64,000 nucleotides of DNA from Caenorhabditis remanei (taxonomy: Eukaryota; Nematoda; Chromadorea; Rhabditida; Rhabditidae): the NCBI RefSeq assembly GCF_010183535.1, contig NC_071331.1, positions 18,848,001 to 18,912,000 of the forward strand, given 5' to 3'. The position numbers and the translations under genes were made by a program. This document shows positions 44,115 through 53,794 of the stretch, piece after piece. Position 1 is the stretch's first letter, and every line of letters begins with the position of its first letter. Below the pieces are notes generated by a model, which was not told the DNA's origin, ran no database searches, and saw only the letters and a program-made list of their open reading frames with translations.

Positions 44115-44287
44115 CCTTTATTTACAATGAGGAGACTCACATGGTCCCCTAGCAGTTGGAGTGGTCACTTCTTTCTCTGTTCCATTCCCTGGTAGGTGAG
44201 TAAATTCTTTGGCACTGTTATAGACATGTAAAATGCAAGTTGTACTTTTAGGTAGCCAATGAATACTGACTGACAATATCAATTAAA

Positions 44288-45666
44288 ATGGTTCAAGCAT
44301 CATTTGGAAAAGATATCGAGTCAGCAAATGGTTCAAAGGAATCTTCAAATACCAAACTTCAAAAAGGTGGATTTCAAATCGAAGAATCGACAACCAAAAA
44401 AGAAATATGGTAAGTCTGGAATCATTTTAAATTCGAAAAACAAAGAATATTCAGGTATGAATGGATCAGAAGTAGGCTTCGTTATTATATGATTCTGGAA
44501 TTGTTGTTTTCGATTTGTCTCGTGTTGATTCTATGGAAACTATGCTATATTTCATCTCAGATTTCAAGTATTCATTCCGAATTCCGAGATTTCAAACTAG
44601 ATATTGAATCTAATAGAGCTTCCAAACCAACGGACACTATTAATCTGGATGGAGGAAATAAGAAAATAGAAAAATTTGTAGAACAAGTGATAAAAGATAT
44701 CAAGAATCCATCGATTGAGAATAAACAGAAATCAAAAGAATATCCAAAACAAACTACCCCAACTAAAGATAATTCATCTTCGAATAACTCGGTATCCCAA
44801 ATAAATGCAGCAAGTCTTATTCTCGGAGCAAAAGTTGATTCAAGTCGATCATCCAATTCAGACAATAATCCATCAATCGGAAGAGATCAAAGTGGTTATG
44901 TATTGATTGATAGATCTGATCCACCATCAGATAAAGCATGGTGTTCGAATGAGAAGAATCCAATTTTGACTATTGATTTGGCAAAGTACGTCAGACCAAT
45001 TTCAGTGTCTTATCAACACTCGAAATGGTCTGGAATGGTTCCAGATGGTGCACCGAGAAGATATGATGTACTTGTGAGTTTATTCATTATCTCGAGAGTA
45101 TTCAATTCATTTTTATTCGTTCAGGCTTGCCTCGATTACTACTGTAACAATCTAGAACCTCTTGTCTCAAATTGTGAATATAGAGCAACTGGAGACAACA
45201 AACAAGAACAATTCTGCTCAATTCCATTCAATCGAAATCATTCTTCAATTGGAAAAGTTCAATTTCATTTCCGTCAAAATCATGGAAATGTCATTAAAAC
45301 TTGTGCTCATACGATTCGAGTCTACGGAGAGACGAAAGTTAAAGAGATGACTCGGAAACAGGCAACTTGTTCTGAACTCACTTATGACTACCATCATAAC
45401 CCGTGGATTTACAAAATAGTTTGTTTTCTGAATATTAAACCAGCAATAATTTATATTATTTTCAGTTGGACAACAAGAATTGCAAGGTACTTTACTCGAA
45501 TGACTGCTGTACTGAATGTCCGGAATGCTGCGATGAATGTGTTATTAAAGATATCAACTTTGACGTAATTTATTTTTACTCCGCACTTATAATCTTTTCT
45601 CCTTTTTTAATCGCTATTCTTTTTCTCAGTATTGCATTAACAATACAACATTATTTCAGCAAATGA
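44288..45666 (+). CDS. SUN-domain membrane protein 3, 411 aa
   Basis: Exons 44288-44409, 44455-45073, 45125-45418 and 45466-45666 join in frame. Very similar to SUN genes 1 and 2: membrane segment ELLFSICLVLILWKL, SUN-like domain with GYVLIDRSDPPSDKAWC and ILTIDLAKYVRPISV, and the Cys cluster CCTECPECCDEC. It has lost five codons after the VYGETK motif and has a shorter hydrophobic C-terminus ending HYFSK. Like gene 2 it lacks the short extra exon segment of gene 1. Its 5' flank is closest to that of gene 1, so genes 1 and 3 look like an inverted pair flanking gene 2. The role is inferred from the SUN domain: linking membrane to KASH-type partners at the nuclear envelope. Confidence 0.85.
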
Positions 45667-45841
45667 AAGTAATCTAATTAAGTTTTGAAGAGTAATAACT
45701 CAGAAAAACGAATATTGTTAGAGACGAATATGTATTGAATTGAAATTGGCACATTGGATGAAAGTTTATTTTGTAAGCAAAATAAAACTACTTTAGGATT
45801 GAATCATTGATAATTCAGATTTAAATCCAAATATATTATGG

Positions 45842-46060
45842 AGACTGCTGTACTGAATTCCGGGAATGTTGTAATGAATGTCTTATTAAAGACACCAACT
45901 TTGAGACAATTCTTTTCTGCGTCGGATTAATAATCGTTGTTTCTATTCTATTCCTTCTGGGCGTTATCCTTCCTATCTTAGTTTCAGTATCTTTTTAATC
46001 TTGACTATCACTATCGGTATAGATTTGATAGAAGTTTTAAAACAGAAAATAAATAGTTTT
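45842..46060 (+). pseudogene. Last-exon fragment of a fourth SUN gene
   Basis: GACTGCTGTACTGAATTCCG and ATGAATGTCTTATTAAAGAC match the Cys-cluster exon of the SUN genes. The rest follows the gene 2 tail (ATTCTATTCCTTCTGGGCGT, AGTTTTAAAACAGAAAATAA) to near CAAACGAAAAAAATC. Cys codons are lost (ECPECC became EFRECC) and a stop interrupts it. No upstream exons are present. Confidence 0.8.
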
Positions 46061-46176
46061 CTGTGCAAACGAAAAAAATCTAATTAAGTTTAGAAGAGTA
46101 ATAACTCAGAAAACAAAACGAATACTGTGAAAGTGAATACATAAAAATTCAGCAATTGATTATCAATTTATTCTTA

Positions 46177-46299
46177 TCACCCTTTCTTCGCCTCTGGGTC
46201 TTCTTCTTGTTCCTCCTGTCTCGGCACTCTACGAATTGTACGAGCATAAATTTCATCATCATCGTCTGGTTCGTATCGCGCTGGCTGTCCGACTACCAT
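46177..46299 (-). CDS. Possible small ORF or last exon, 40 aa
   Basis: ATG 46299 to TGA 46177 encodes an acidic then basic peptide with GQPARYEPDDDDEIYAR and TIRRVPRQEEQEED. Codon use and composition look coding, and it resembles the tail of a larger protein, but I find no clear acceptor or upstream exon before the palindrome at 46354. It may be the last exon of a gene broken by that insertion. I do not recognise a family. Confidence 0.35.
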   Translation of the reverse strand: MVVGQPARYEPDDDDEIYARTIRRVPRQEEQEEDPEAKKG

Positions 46300-46353
46300 C
46301 AGGTCACTACTTCTCACGAGAAATCTTGGGAATAAGCCTTCTTTTCTTTTTTT

Positions 46354-48012
46354 CTATTATCGAAACAAAAAAGTTCCGACATTTTTTTCCGACGCACGAG
46401 AAATGCGCCTTGAGCTTTTGGCAACGCCCACTTTTGCAACATGCGGCGCGCGCTTTTCGCAAGGTGTGGGCGCACAAGGTTGGTTTGCTGTCGACAGACT
46501 ATTTTTTAATGATTTTATTCGCAAAAACTCTATTTTTCCATCAAATTTCTTTATTTTTTCAATGAAATGTTACTTAAAAACGCTGTATTGACAAGGTTTG
46601 AATGTGATTTATACAATTTTATCTGTTTTTGTGTTGAAATCGTTTGATTTTCGCCGTTTCCTTTTCCGTTCTGTTTTTTTCCCATTTATTGCATGATTTT
46701 TGTTTTATTTCAGATTCAAAAAGGCCCACATCCATTCTCCGAACAATCGAGTCTCAAGGATTCTTAGTTTTTGTGTTAGTTTGTCTCGAAACTTTTGTTT
46801 TCTCTCCGCCCAGTTTTAGTTTCAGAACCGCCGATTCATTCGAATAACCATCGGGCACTCTTGGAAACTCTTAGTCAACGACAGTCCTCAAAAACGAAAG
46901 ATAAGGGATTTTAGTCGTGTTAGTTGAAGAAGAAACTATTGTTTTTCTCTCCGCCAATAATTTACAGGTCCACGTGGCGAATCGACAGAGAAGACAATCT
47001 GAACAGGAAAGAGGAAATGATTTCAGTATGAAAGGAGATGAAAGCGAAAAGGAAAACGAGAAGAATGAAGGGAGGATAGGAGGAAAGAATATGGAAAGTA
47101 AAGGTGGAGAACAGAAAGACACAAAGAAGAGATGAAGGACAAAACACTTCCTTTGTAAATGTAAAATATCCGCTTAAAGATTCAAATATATTTGTGCGAA
47201 ATGACAATAAATGTTGTTCTCTTTTCATTTAAATTGTTAAACAATTGGGTGGCTGGAAGATGACGTTTCAGATGCAGAAGACATCAGCGATGATGAGATT
47301 CTGAATGGAGTTCTCGAGGAACGTGACGGTTCTGCTGGCTATGAGCTCTTCGATTAGAATTCTTGTTTTTTCATTTCACTGTCGATTCGCCACGTGGACC
47401 TGTAAATTATTGGCGGAGAGAAAAACAATAGTTTCTTCTTCAACTAACACGACTAAAATCCCTTATCTTTCGTTTTTGAGGACTGTCGTTGACTAAGAGT
47501 TTCCAAGAGTGCCCGATGGTTATTCGAATGAATCGGCGGTTCTGAAACTAAAACTGGGCGGAGAGAAAACAAAAGTTTCGAGACAAACTAACACAAAAAC
47601 TAAGAATCCTTGAGACTCGATTGTTCGGAGAATGGATGTGGGCCTTTTTGAATCTGAAATAAAACAAAAATCATGCAATAAATGGGAAAAAACAGAACGG
47701 AAAAGGAAACGGCGAAAATCAAACGATTTCAACACAAAAACAGATAAAATTGTATAAATCACATTCAAACCTTGTCAATACAGCGTTTTTAAGTAACATT
47801 TCATTGAAAAAATAAAGAAATTTGATGGAAAAATAGAGTTTTTGCGAATAAAATCATTAAAAAATAGTCTGTCGACAGCAAACCAACCTTGTGCGCCCAC
47901 ACCTTGCGAAAAGCGCGCGCCGCATGTTGCAAAAGTGGGCGTTGCCAAAAGCTCAAGGCGCATTTCTCGTGCGTCGGAAAAAAATGTCGGAACTTTTTTG
48001 TTTCGATAATAG
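46354..48012. repeat. Long palindrome: 635-bp arms, nearly identical
   Basis: Left arm 46354-46988 and right arm 47379-48012 are inverse complements with one length difference and otherwise no mismatch that I can see. Example blocks: CTTTTGGCAACGCCCAC, GTGGGCGCACAAGGTTGG, TTCTCCGAACAATCGAG, CCACGTGGCGAATCGACAG. The 390-bp spacer holds two plus-strand coding-like tails. The arms contain GCGCGC-rich sequence related to 50.9-51.1 kb. Near identity implies recent origin or gene conversion. Confidence 0.9.
46989..47378 (+). other. Palindrome spacer with two coding-like 3' ends
   Basis: One frame ends at TGA 47133-47135 with a Lys/Glu-rich tail (SEKENEKNEGRIGGKN), followed by AATAAA near 47208. 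A second ends at TAG near 47356-47358 with acidic DAEDISDDEILNGVLEERDG. Each could be the last exon of a gene or a relic of an element's own gene. Neither has a confirmed 5' part, so they are not called as CDS. Confidence 0.35.
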
Positions 48013-48120
48013 TAACGGGGATTGCGGTAAACCAACGGTCTGATCACTAATGTTAAGTTCTTGCATATCGAGAGAGAGATAGTGTTTCAGTGGAGGGTGG
48101 GGACGAGTCTTCTGAAGTTG

Positions 48121-48762
48121 TTACGTCATCAAAAGCAGATTCTGAAACGGTGCGCCATGCATCCACGTGTATTGTCCTATGAACGCGGGAGGGCATTGGG
48201 TTGGGCGGAATGACAGTTGTCGGTGAAATACCATACTTGCAAAATATCGGCCGGGCCGGCCCGGCCCGGCCCGGTCCGGCCCGGAGTCAAATAATGAGCA
48301 CAATTTTTTCACAACATTTTCCGAAATTTTTTAAAATTTCCATCAAAAATAGTCAAAAATCCTATGTACACTTGAGTTTTACCGATATGTAAAAACATAG
48401 TCGAAATTTCGACTTTTTTGCGTAAAAATAAAAAAAAATTTCAAAAAAATTCAAATTTTTGTACTGTGACCCGGGCCGACCGGGCCGGTGAAAATTCTCA
48501 AATCGGCCCGGCCCGGCCCGTTGCAAGTATGTGAAATACTAGTTTTCGGTTTCGGCGCTCGAGATGTTTCCTGAAAATGTTACAAAGATAGGGATTGCGG
48601 CTTACTTTAATATTGTTACAGCCTTGCACGCAAAACATTTTAATATATCCGCGAACAAGACTGTAAACTGAGAAAGAAACAGGCCGCACAGCTCAAGGGT
48701 TTTTTCAGTTTAATTACCTTCCCCGTCTTGTATTTGTGCTTCATCGGTTTATCGCGTCCCAT
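48121..48762 (-). pseudogene. Small three-exon gene split by a hAT-like MITE
   Basis: Exons 48762-48718 (MGRDKPMKHKYKTGK), 48667-48606 (FTVLFADILKCFACKAVTIL) and 48570-48121 join with good splice sites and matching phases. The third exon is interrupted at 48531-48232 by a MITE that brings a stop. Leaving out the element and one 8-bp duplication gives exactly 83 codons in frame to TAA at 48123-48121. That arithmetic is the main support. I recognise no domain. It may instead be a non-coding segment with lucky frames. Confidence 0.4.
48232..48531. mobile_element. hAT-like MITE with GGCCCGG-rich ends
   Basis: A 300-bp element with 11-bp ends CATACTTGCAA and TTGCAAGTATG. Repeats of GGCCCGG follow at both inner ends around an AT-rich core. 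Flanking TGAAATAC at 48224-48231 and 48532-48539 is an exact 8-bp target duplication, as in hAT elements. Related ends occur at 30862-31134 and possibly 21990-22060. Confidence 0.88.
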
Positions 48763-49046
48763 GCTTACTGAAAGCAATGGGTTCTGTAAAATGAGCAATT
48801 TCGATAAAGAAAATCGAGAGATCAGCGTTTTGACAAAAGAAATAAGATTATGACCGCACAACAACTTACCCTATTGAATTTTCAATAAAATGATTTTATA
48901 CCGACTTATTGAATGAGTGAAGATAGAGAGAAACGTCTTTGAATATCAAAATACGAATGGATTATGAGAATAATTAAAGTTAGGCTTACAATTAATCAAC
49001 AGAAATAACTGAAAATAAATAAACAAGTTGACATTTAATTATCGAT
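48763..49046. other. Intergenic
   Basis: Short spacer between two minus-strand models; contains the 3' flank of the 49-kb gene. Nothing else recognised. Confidence 0.4.
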
Positions 49047-50025
49047 TTATTTAGTGCCCTCAAGTCTCTTGCTTCTCCGTTTCATATCCTTTGGAGCTTC
49101 CTCATCGCCTTCGCACGGGTTTTCTCGTCTTCTAGATGTATTACTCGAGGATTTCGAAGACGTCGATGGCATGGGTTCATCACTTGGACGTTGACTGTAA
49201 CTTGGTTCATCGAGTGGTATTGAACCGGTACCAGGTCTCGAGAAGTCTGATCCGTTGTCCGAGGTGCGACTAGATTCTCCTGAACCAGGCCTCGAACCGA
49301 ACTTGGACGAAGCTGGACTGACATTACCAGATCTCATTTCTCTTCTTTGAAAACTTTCTAGGGCTGCTGAACCACGTCTTTCTGAATTGGGATTTTGACG
49401 AACTGCCTCGTCATCTACTTCCTCTTCTTCATCAGAATTTCTGTTTCTGTTGACGATGTTGGATTCCGGGGGTTCGTCATTCGATGAAGTTAATGCCATC
49501 TGAAATCATACCAACTCAATTAAATTCCTTAATTAAAATACAAACAATCACCTCAGTGGAAGATTCTGGAACGGCATGAGAAGTGGAAGTGGATGGAGCG
49601 TTGTTTGAGCTTCTGCGTCTATTTCTCCTGACTTCTGAGTCTTCTGTTGCTTCATGTGGTGTCTGAAATGAGAATTCCATGATTTTGGTATTTTCTGAGA
49701 CCGCTTGACGAAAAGAGGAATTCTAGAATTGGAATTCAACCAATGGTCCGCAAAAGTGCGTCACGGTGTCGGTGGTGGTTGCAGACTGCGTACCGTAGTC
49801 GCGAAAGAATTAACTTATTGCCGGCAACTATTTTGAGAAATTGTCGCGAAAAGGTACAGAATTCCTCGGTAAACAAAATTTAACAAAATTAATTGACTCT
49901 ACTCGACAAATCCCACTTTTCCGCCGCTCGAGACTCACCATTTCTTCATTGTTTCCGTCTGGAACCTCGTTCTGACCCGTCTCTTGCTTCTTATTTCCAG
50001 TGCGACCCGATGTTCTGCGTGTCAT
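49047..50025 (-). CDS. Disordered Ser-rich protein, 216 aa (paralogue of 57.7-kb gene)
   Basis: Exons 50025-49939, 49662-49552 and 49499-49047 join in frame. The first exon encodes a basic start (MTRRTSGRTGNKKQ), the second has RRNRRRSSNN and a Ser/Thr tract, and the third is acidic (NSDEEEEVDDEA) then Ser/Gly-rich (FGSRPGSGESSRTSDNGSDF). It ends in a basic stretch (DMKRRSKRLEGTK). No folded domain is visible. It is about 90% identical by eye to the first three exons of the gene at 57684 but ends before the four-Cys exons, so it is either a truncated duplicate or a shorter family form. Nuclear location is plausible from the basic clusters, but function is unknown. Confidence 0.75.
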
Positions 50026-50386
50026 GGTTATTGAGACTGAAATATGCAAGTTCTAACACAAATAATGAGAAAAACTGGCAAAAAGCAGAGAGACAAAGGG
50101 AACGTGGTAAAAAAATGACAAAATCAGTAAAGAAATTACAAGATTCGCGGTTTCGCGGATCAATTTCATAAATATCATTGGTGATCTTCCACACAACAAA
50201 TTAACAAATAAAAAGTTTTAAAATAAAAATTTTGTGGGTGTGAATAATATTTATTCCGAAATATTGAATGGAGAGACATTTTTGAATGTTATGATATGAA
50301 TAGGTTATGGTATAAGTGGTTAAATTCGAGTACAAATAAATAAAAAGAAAGAAAGATACATGAGAAAATTACAAGGTATTATTAGA

Positions 50387-50859
50387 TTACTGGAGGTAAT
50401 TTATTCGCAACGCTTTTTGATCACGTTCCAACAGCCTCTGGCGATTTCTGATAGCTGGATCGGTGCGTAGTTTTTCGACAGCCGATGGCTCGGATTTTGT
50501 GTATCCAGCACACACGAATGGTCCATAGCGTTGAGGTTTTACAGAAGAGATGAGTGTATCGATGATTTCTTGACGGACATCGGAGAAGTATTTCAAGTAA
50601 TCTGGCGATGGTGGCAATGTTTTCTGAAATAATAATCAATTGAATTTGAAAATATTATTTGAAAACTCACGATTTCACGGATTCTTTTCTCGGTTCTCTT
50701 CGTTTTTCTGCTATCCGTTCTCTGCGTTTGCCTGCGTTCAGTTGCCTGTATTCTTCTCTTTTCAGTCCTATTCATGTTTTTGAACTCCTTCATCTTCGGT
50801 GTATAGCGTTCCACGATCATTGCGGCGACGAAACCTGTAAATAGGAGAAATTTCAACAT
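50387..50859 (-). CDS. Unknown small basic protein, 128-141 aa
   Basis: Exons 50859-50671 and 50623-50387 join in frame to TAA. From ATG 50859 the protein starts with a hydrophobic stretch (MLKFLLFTGFVAAMIV) like a signal peptide. However, CTATTTACAG just before the second ATG (50820) is a good acceptor, so translation may start at MIVERYTPKMKEF, with 50820 as the start of a basic protein. It is rich in Arg/Lys/Thr (TEKRRIQATERRQTQRTD) and then has YLKYFSDVRQEIIDTLI and RYGPFVCAGYTKSEPS. I recognise no family. Confidence 0.55.
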
Positions 50860-50899
50860 GAAAACAAAGTGGAAGACGGAATACGAAGAAAAGCTATTA

Positions 50900-51140
50900 A
50901 GGAAGCAGAAAACGAACAGACAAACAATGGGAATTTTTGAGATCGCACAAATCGGGAAAAACGCAAACCGTGCGGCAAAGTTGCGAAAAGCGCGCGGAGG
51001 TTGCAAATGTAGTATTTCAGAGGCCAAAGGGATATCCATGTCTCTGAAAATACTTTATTCGCAACCTGCGCGCGCGCTTTTCGCAGCTTTGCCGCTCGGT
51101 TTGCGTTCTTCCCGATTCGTTTCTTCTCGATTGGTACGGT
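50900..51140. repeat. Inverted repeat with GCGCGC-rich arms
   Basis: AAACGCAAACCGTGCGGCAA and TTGCGAAAAGCGCGCGGAGG on the left face AACCTGCGCGCGCGCTTTTC and GCCGCTCGGTTTGCGTT on the right, with a short centre at about 51020-51040. The GCGAAAAGCGCGC core resembles E2F-type and palindrome-arm sequences at 46.45 and 47.91 kb. Confidence 0.75.
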
Positions 51141-51500
51141 CTTTTGGTTGTAAAAATTATTGAAAAGTTCTGAAAAGAAGTGTTACTTCGCTACATAATG
51201 AGAATGAGCGCAGATTTATTGCAAAAACTTCCAAAAATCGCATAAGTTCGGAGGAAAAAAACGAGGTACAGTGGAAGGCGGAATACGAAGCAGAAATCGT
51301 TTTTTTGTTGTAAAAATAACAGAAAAGTACTGAAAAAGAGTGACGCTTCACTACACAATGAAAATTAGAGCGGATGTATTGTAAAAAGTTTCAAAATCGC
51401 TAACGTTTTCGGCAAAAATTGGAATCAGGAGAGCTGAAAGCTTGGCGACGGCGGAAATCAATGAAAACCCAAAAAGAAAATGACGAAACTGTGAGAAAAG
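51140..51500. repeat. Short tandem duplication
   Basis: A roughly 150-bp segment (AAAAGTTCTGAAAAG, TACATAATGAGAATGAG, AGATTTATTGCAAAAA) is followed by a diverged copy (AAAAGTACTGAAAAAG, CACAATGAAAATTAGAG, GGATGTATTGTAAAAAG). No gene is seen. Confidence 0.6.
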
Positions 51501-52231
51501 CGAAAATTATTCAGATGAATGAGAAAAAATGAACAGAAAAGACACGAAAACAATAGAAAATGGGAAGATTTGCCGCGCGGAGGTCAAATGTTGTTGGTAG
51601 GTCAAATATAATTATTTGACTGTTTTTTTTTTTAATTTTAAGTACAGAATCTTTATGAAATGAGATCAGAACTTCATTTTTTCAGCAAAACTAGTTTTAA
51701 AATTTGCATTTAAAACTTGCGCTGAAAAAAAAATTATAAAAGAAAAATAATGCAGACGCGCTTCATTGACACGCATTAGAGAGAAGAGACACAGAGATTT
51801 CAGTCATGGCGCTGCATTTTTCAAATTATTTCTCGGACGTTTCGTGCGTATTTCTCCTAAATAGTTTTCGCACAAACTTGAAGAATGTTTGTTTTTTACA
51901 ATGAGTGAACAAGGGAAAAACTGAATACTACACATTTTTAACCCAGAAGTTATCTGTTCGGGTTTATAAGCCATGGCTCTGAAGTGAGCTTTTTATAATT
52001 TTAAATGAAAGATAATTATTTATAAAAAATTTTTAGAAACTCACGGGACCACCTTCCCATCCCAGAATTAATTCTAGAATTATCATGTTCGCTCATTTTT
52101 AAGAAAATGGACAGGCACAAATTGGAATCTACAGTATTCCCCTATCCCCACCCTATAAGCCCCGCCTATTTCTCATAGTAACTATAGCGACTGGCAGAAC
52201 CCGTGAGAAGTCGGGCACATTGGTAGAGGTG

Positions 52232-52233
<2 letters not shown>

Positions 52234-52277
<44 letters not shown>
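52234..52277. repeat. (TA)22 microsatellite
   Basis: An uninterrupted TA run of 44 bases. Confidence 0.95.
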
Positions 52278-52278
<1 letters not shown>

Positions 52279-52339
52279 CTTGTCGATTCATAAATATATG
52301 TGTAGGAGTACAGAATGTTAAGCGATGAGCATCTGGTGA

Positions 52340-52510
52340 CTGGATGTTCAGCGATGAGCATCATGTCAGCACCAGAAGGATCAGCAGCCCAGAACTTGAA
52401 GAGGAGGAGTCCTCGATAACCTTAGAACCTGAGAAGGAGCTCATGAGGAGCCCGCACTTGGAGGAGTACTCCATTCTCGGAGGAACCCACAATAATTTTT
52501 TTAATTTTCT
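52340..52510 (+). other. Short coding-like fragment of unknown origin
   Basis: A frame with SPELEEEESSITLEPEKELM and GGTHNN is open for about 40 codons and is acidic with even codon use. No start, splice partner or homology is evident. Possibly a remnant of a retroelement or gene. Confidence 0.25.
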
Positions 52511-52689
52511 CCGAAACTAACTAAACAACATTCTGTCAGGAAAGTGCAATGAACAAGTGGGAAACGAGTAGTTTAAGAGAAATTAATTATGAAAGAGTAT
52601 CATTTCGGGTTAGACGAACTAATTCTTTAAAATTCATCCAGGAATAGCACCTCATTAATTTCTGTCAAGAAACTGTGTGTGTTGGGCCC

Positions 52690-53290
52690 ATAATCCAAGG
52701 GTACATCGAAAAAGGGTACATCGTGATCATAGGGTACATTGAATCGAAGGGTACAGTGAATCTTAGGGTACATCGAGGACCTATGATCATGGGGTACATC
52801 CATGGGGTTATCATAGGGTATATCGAGTCAGAATTTTCATAAAATTTCAGACGTCTTAGAACTTTCATAAATTTTTGGGAAAAGCTTTACGACGGAGTTC
52901 AATTAGCATGTTACTGATTTTTTCAAAGGGATGAAGTAACATGAAAACTATTCTAATAACCATTTGCAAGATGACCATATTGGAGCTTTCATAATTGATT
53001 CAAACATCTTCTTAAATGCTAAATCTTATTATTTCATCCCTCTGAAAAAAGCAGTGACATGTTCCTTGAACTCCCTATGTAAAGCTTTTCTCAAAAATTG
53101 ATGATAATTCTAAGACTTCTGAAATTTTATGAGAATTTTGACTCGATGTACCCTGTGATAACTCTATGGATGAACCCAATGATCATAGGTCCTCGATGTA
53201 CCCTAAGATTCAGTGTACCATCTGATTCAATGTACCCTATGATCAAAATTTTCATAGATGTCCTTTTTCGATGTACCCTTGGATTATGGG
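52690..53290. repeat. Foldback element built on GGGTACATCGA
   Basis: The left arm (52690-52860) has near-tandem GGGTACATCGA units and then TCATAAAATTTCAGACGTCTTAG. The right arm (53100-53285) carries the complement (TCGATGTACCC, CTAAGACTTCTGAAATTTTATGA). A 240-bp AT-rich centre separates them. No coding potential. Confidence 0.85.
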
Positions 53291-53401
53291 CCTGTGTGTT
53301 GTGTTCTTTCTCTGGGACTGAATTGAAGGAAAGAAATTTCAGACAATAGATGGCAAGGTGGTCCGTGAGTTTCTAAATATCGCTTTATAAGTAATTATCT
53401 T

Positions 53402-53777
53402 GGCGCTAAGTTAGTTGGGGGGGGCCACTCAAATTTTCGAAATTTTAGGCAATTTTTTTGGCTGAAGGTGAGTGGCTGGAGGCGTGGGAGAGGCACTTTT
53501 TTTGCTACCGAACCTTTCTCTTAGGCTTAGGTTTCTTAGAAATTCGGGAAAAAAATGGACAAAAACTATTAATTTGTCAATTTTTGTCGTTTTTGTCAAC
53601 TTTTTTCCGAATTTTTAAGAAACCTAAGCCTAAGAGAATGGTGAAAAGTGGTCCCCCACAAGAATCACACAGATTTTGTAAACTTTACTCCTCTTTCTGC
53701 AAACTGATTCGGAGTCCCCAAAAAAAAAATTTTTGAGTGGCCCCCCCCCCCCCCCCCCCCCCAACTAACTTAGCGCC
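53402..53777. mobile_element. hAT-like foldback MITE with poly-G/C ends
   Basis: A 376-bp element with ends GGCGCTAAGTTAGTTGGGGG and CCCCCAACTAACTTAGCGCC. The arms also pair through TCTTAGGCTTAGGTTTCTTA and TAAGAAACCTAAGCCTAAGA. Flanks ATTATCTT (53394-53401 and 53778-53785) are an exact 8-bp duplication. Confidence 0.9.
53741..53762 (+). repeat. Poly-C tract (22 C)
   Basis: Twenty-two uninterrupted C inside the right arm of the MITE; the matching left arm has only eight G, so the tract expanded after insertion. Confidence 0.92.
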
Positions 53778-53794
53778 ATTATCTTTTATTTATA

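Larger units (their letters stand above)
43442..44287. promoter_or_regulatory. Divergent promoter region of SUN genes 2 and 3
   Basis: An 846-bp region between divergent ATGs. Each side carries the GTATTTGCATAC block and flanking GGAGAAGTATGCAAAT/CTCTTCTATTG sequence. No other gene is seen; open frames here are short and not supported. Confidence 0.5.
49047..51980. repeat. Inverted segmental duplication, left arm
   Basis: This stretch, including the 49-kb gene and sequence up to about 51980 (AATGCAGACGCGCTTCATTG, GAGAAGAGACACAGA), matches 55130-58930 in opposite orientation with insertions and divergence. The arms face each other across a centre near 53.5 kb. Paralogous genes sit at the outer ends. 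Confidence 0.8.

Noticed and set aside
44288..45666. SUN gene 3 as a mere pseudogene of gene 1
   Set aside because: All four exons join in frame with good splice sites, and the five-codon loss is in frame, so it is treated as intact.
46403..48047. Identical open frames in both arms of the 46-48 kb palindrome as two genes
   Set aside because: They are the same DNA read from each arm, short, and without start context or splice sites; identity of the peptides follows from the inverted repeat.
52182..52364. Minus-strand open frame through the TA microsatellite
   Set aside because: Alternating Tyr/Ile from (TA)n is not coding evidence.
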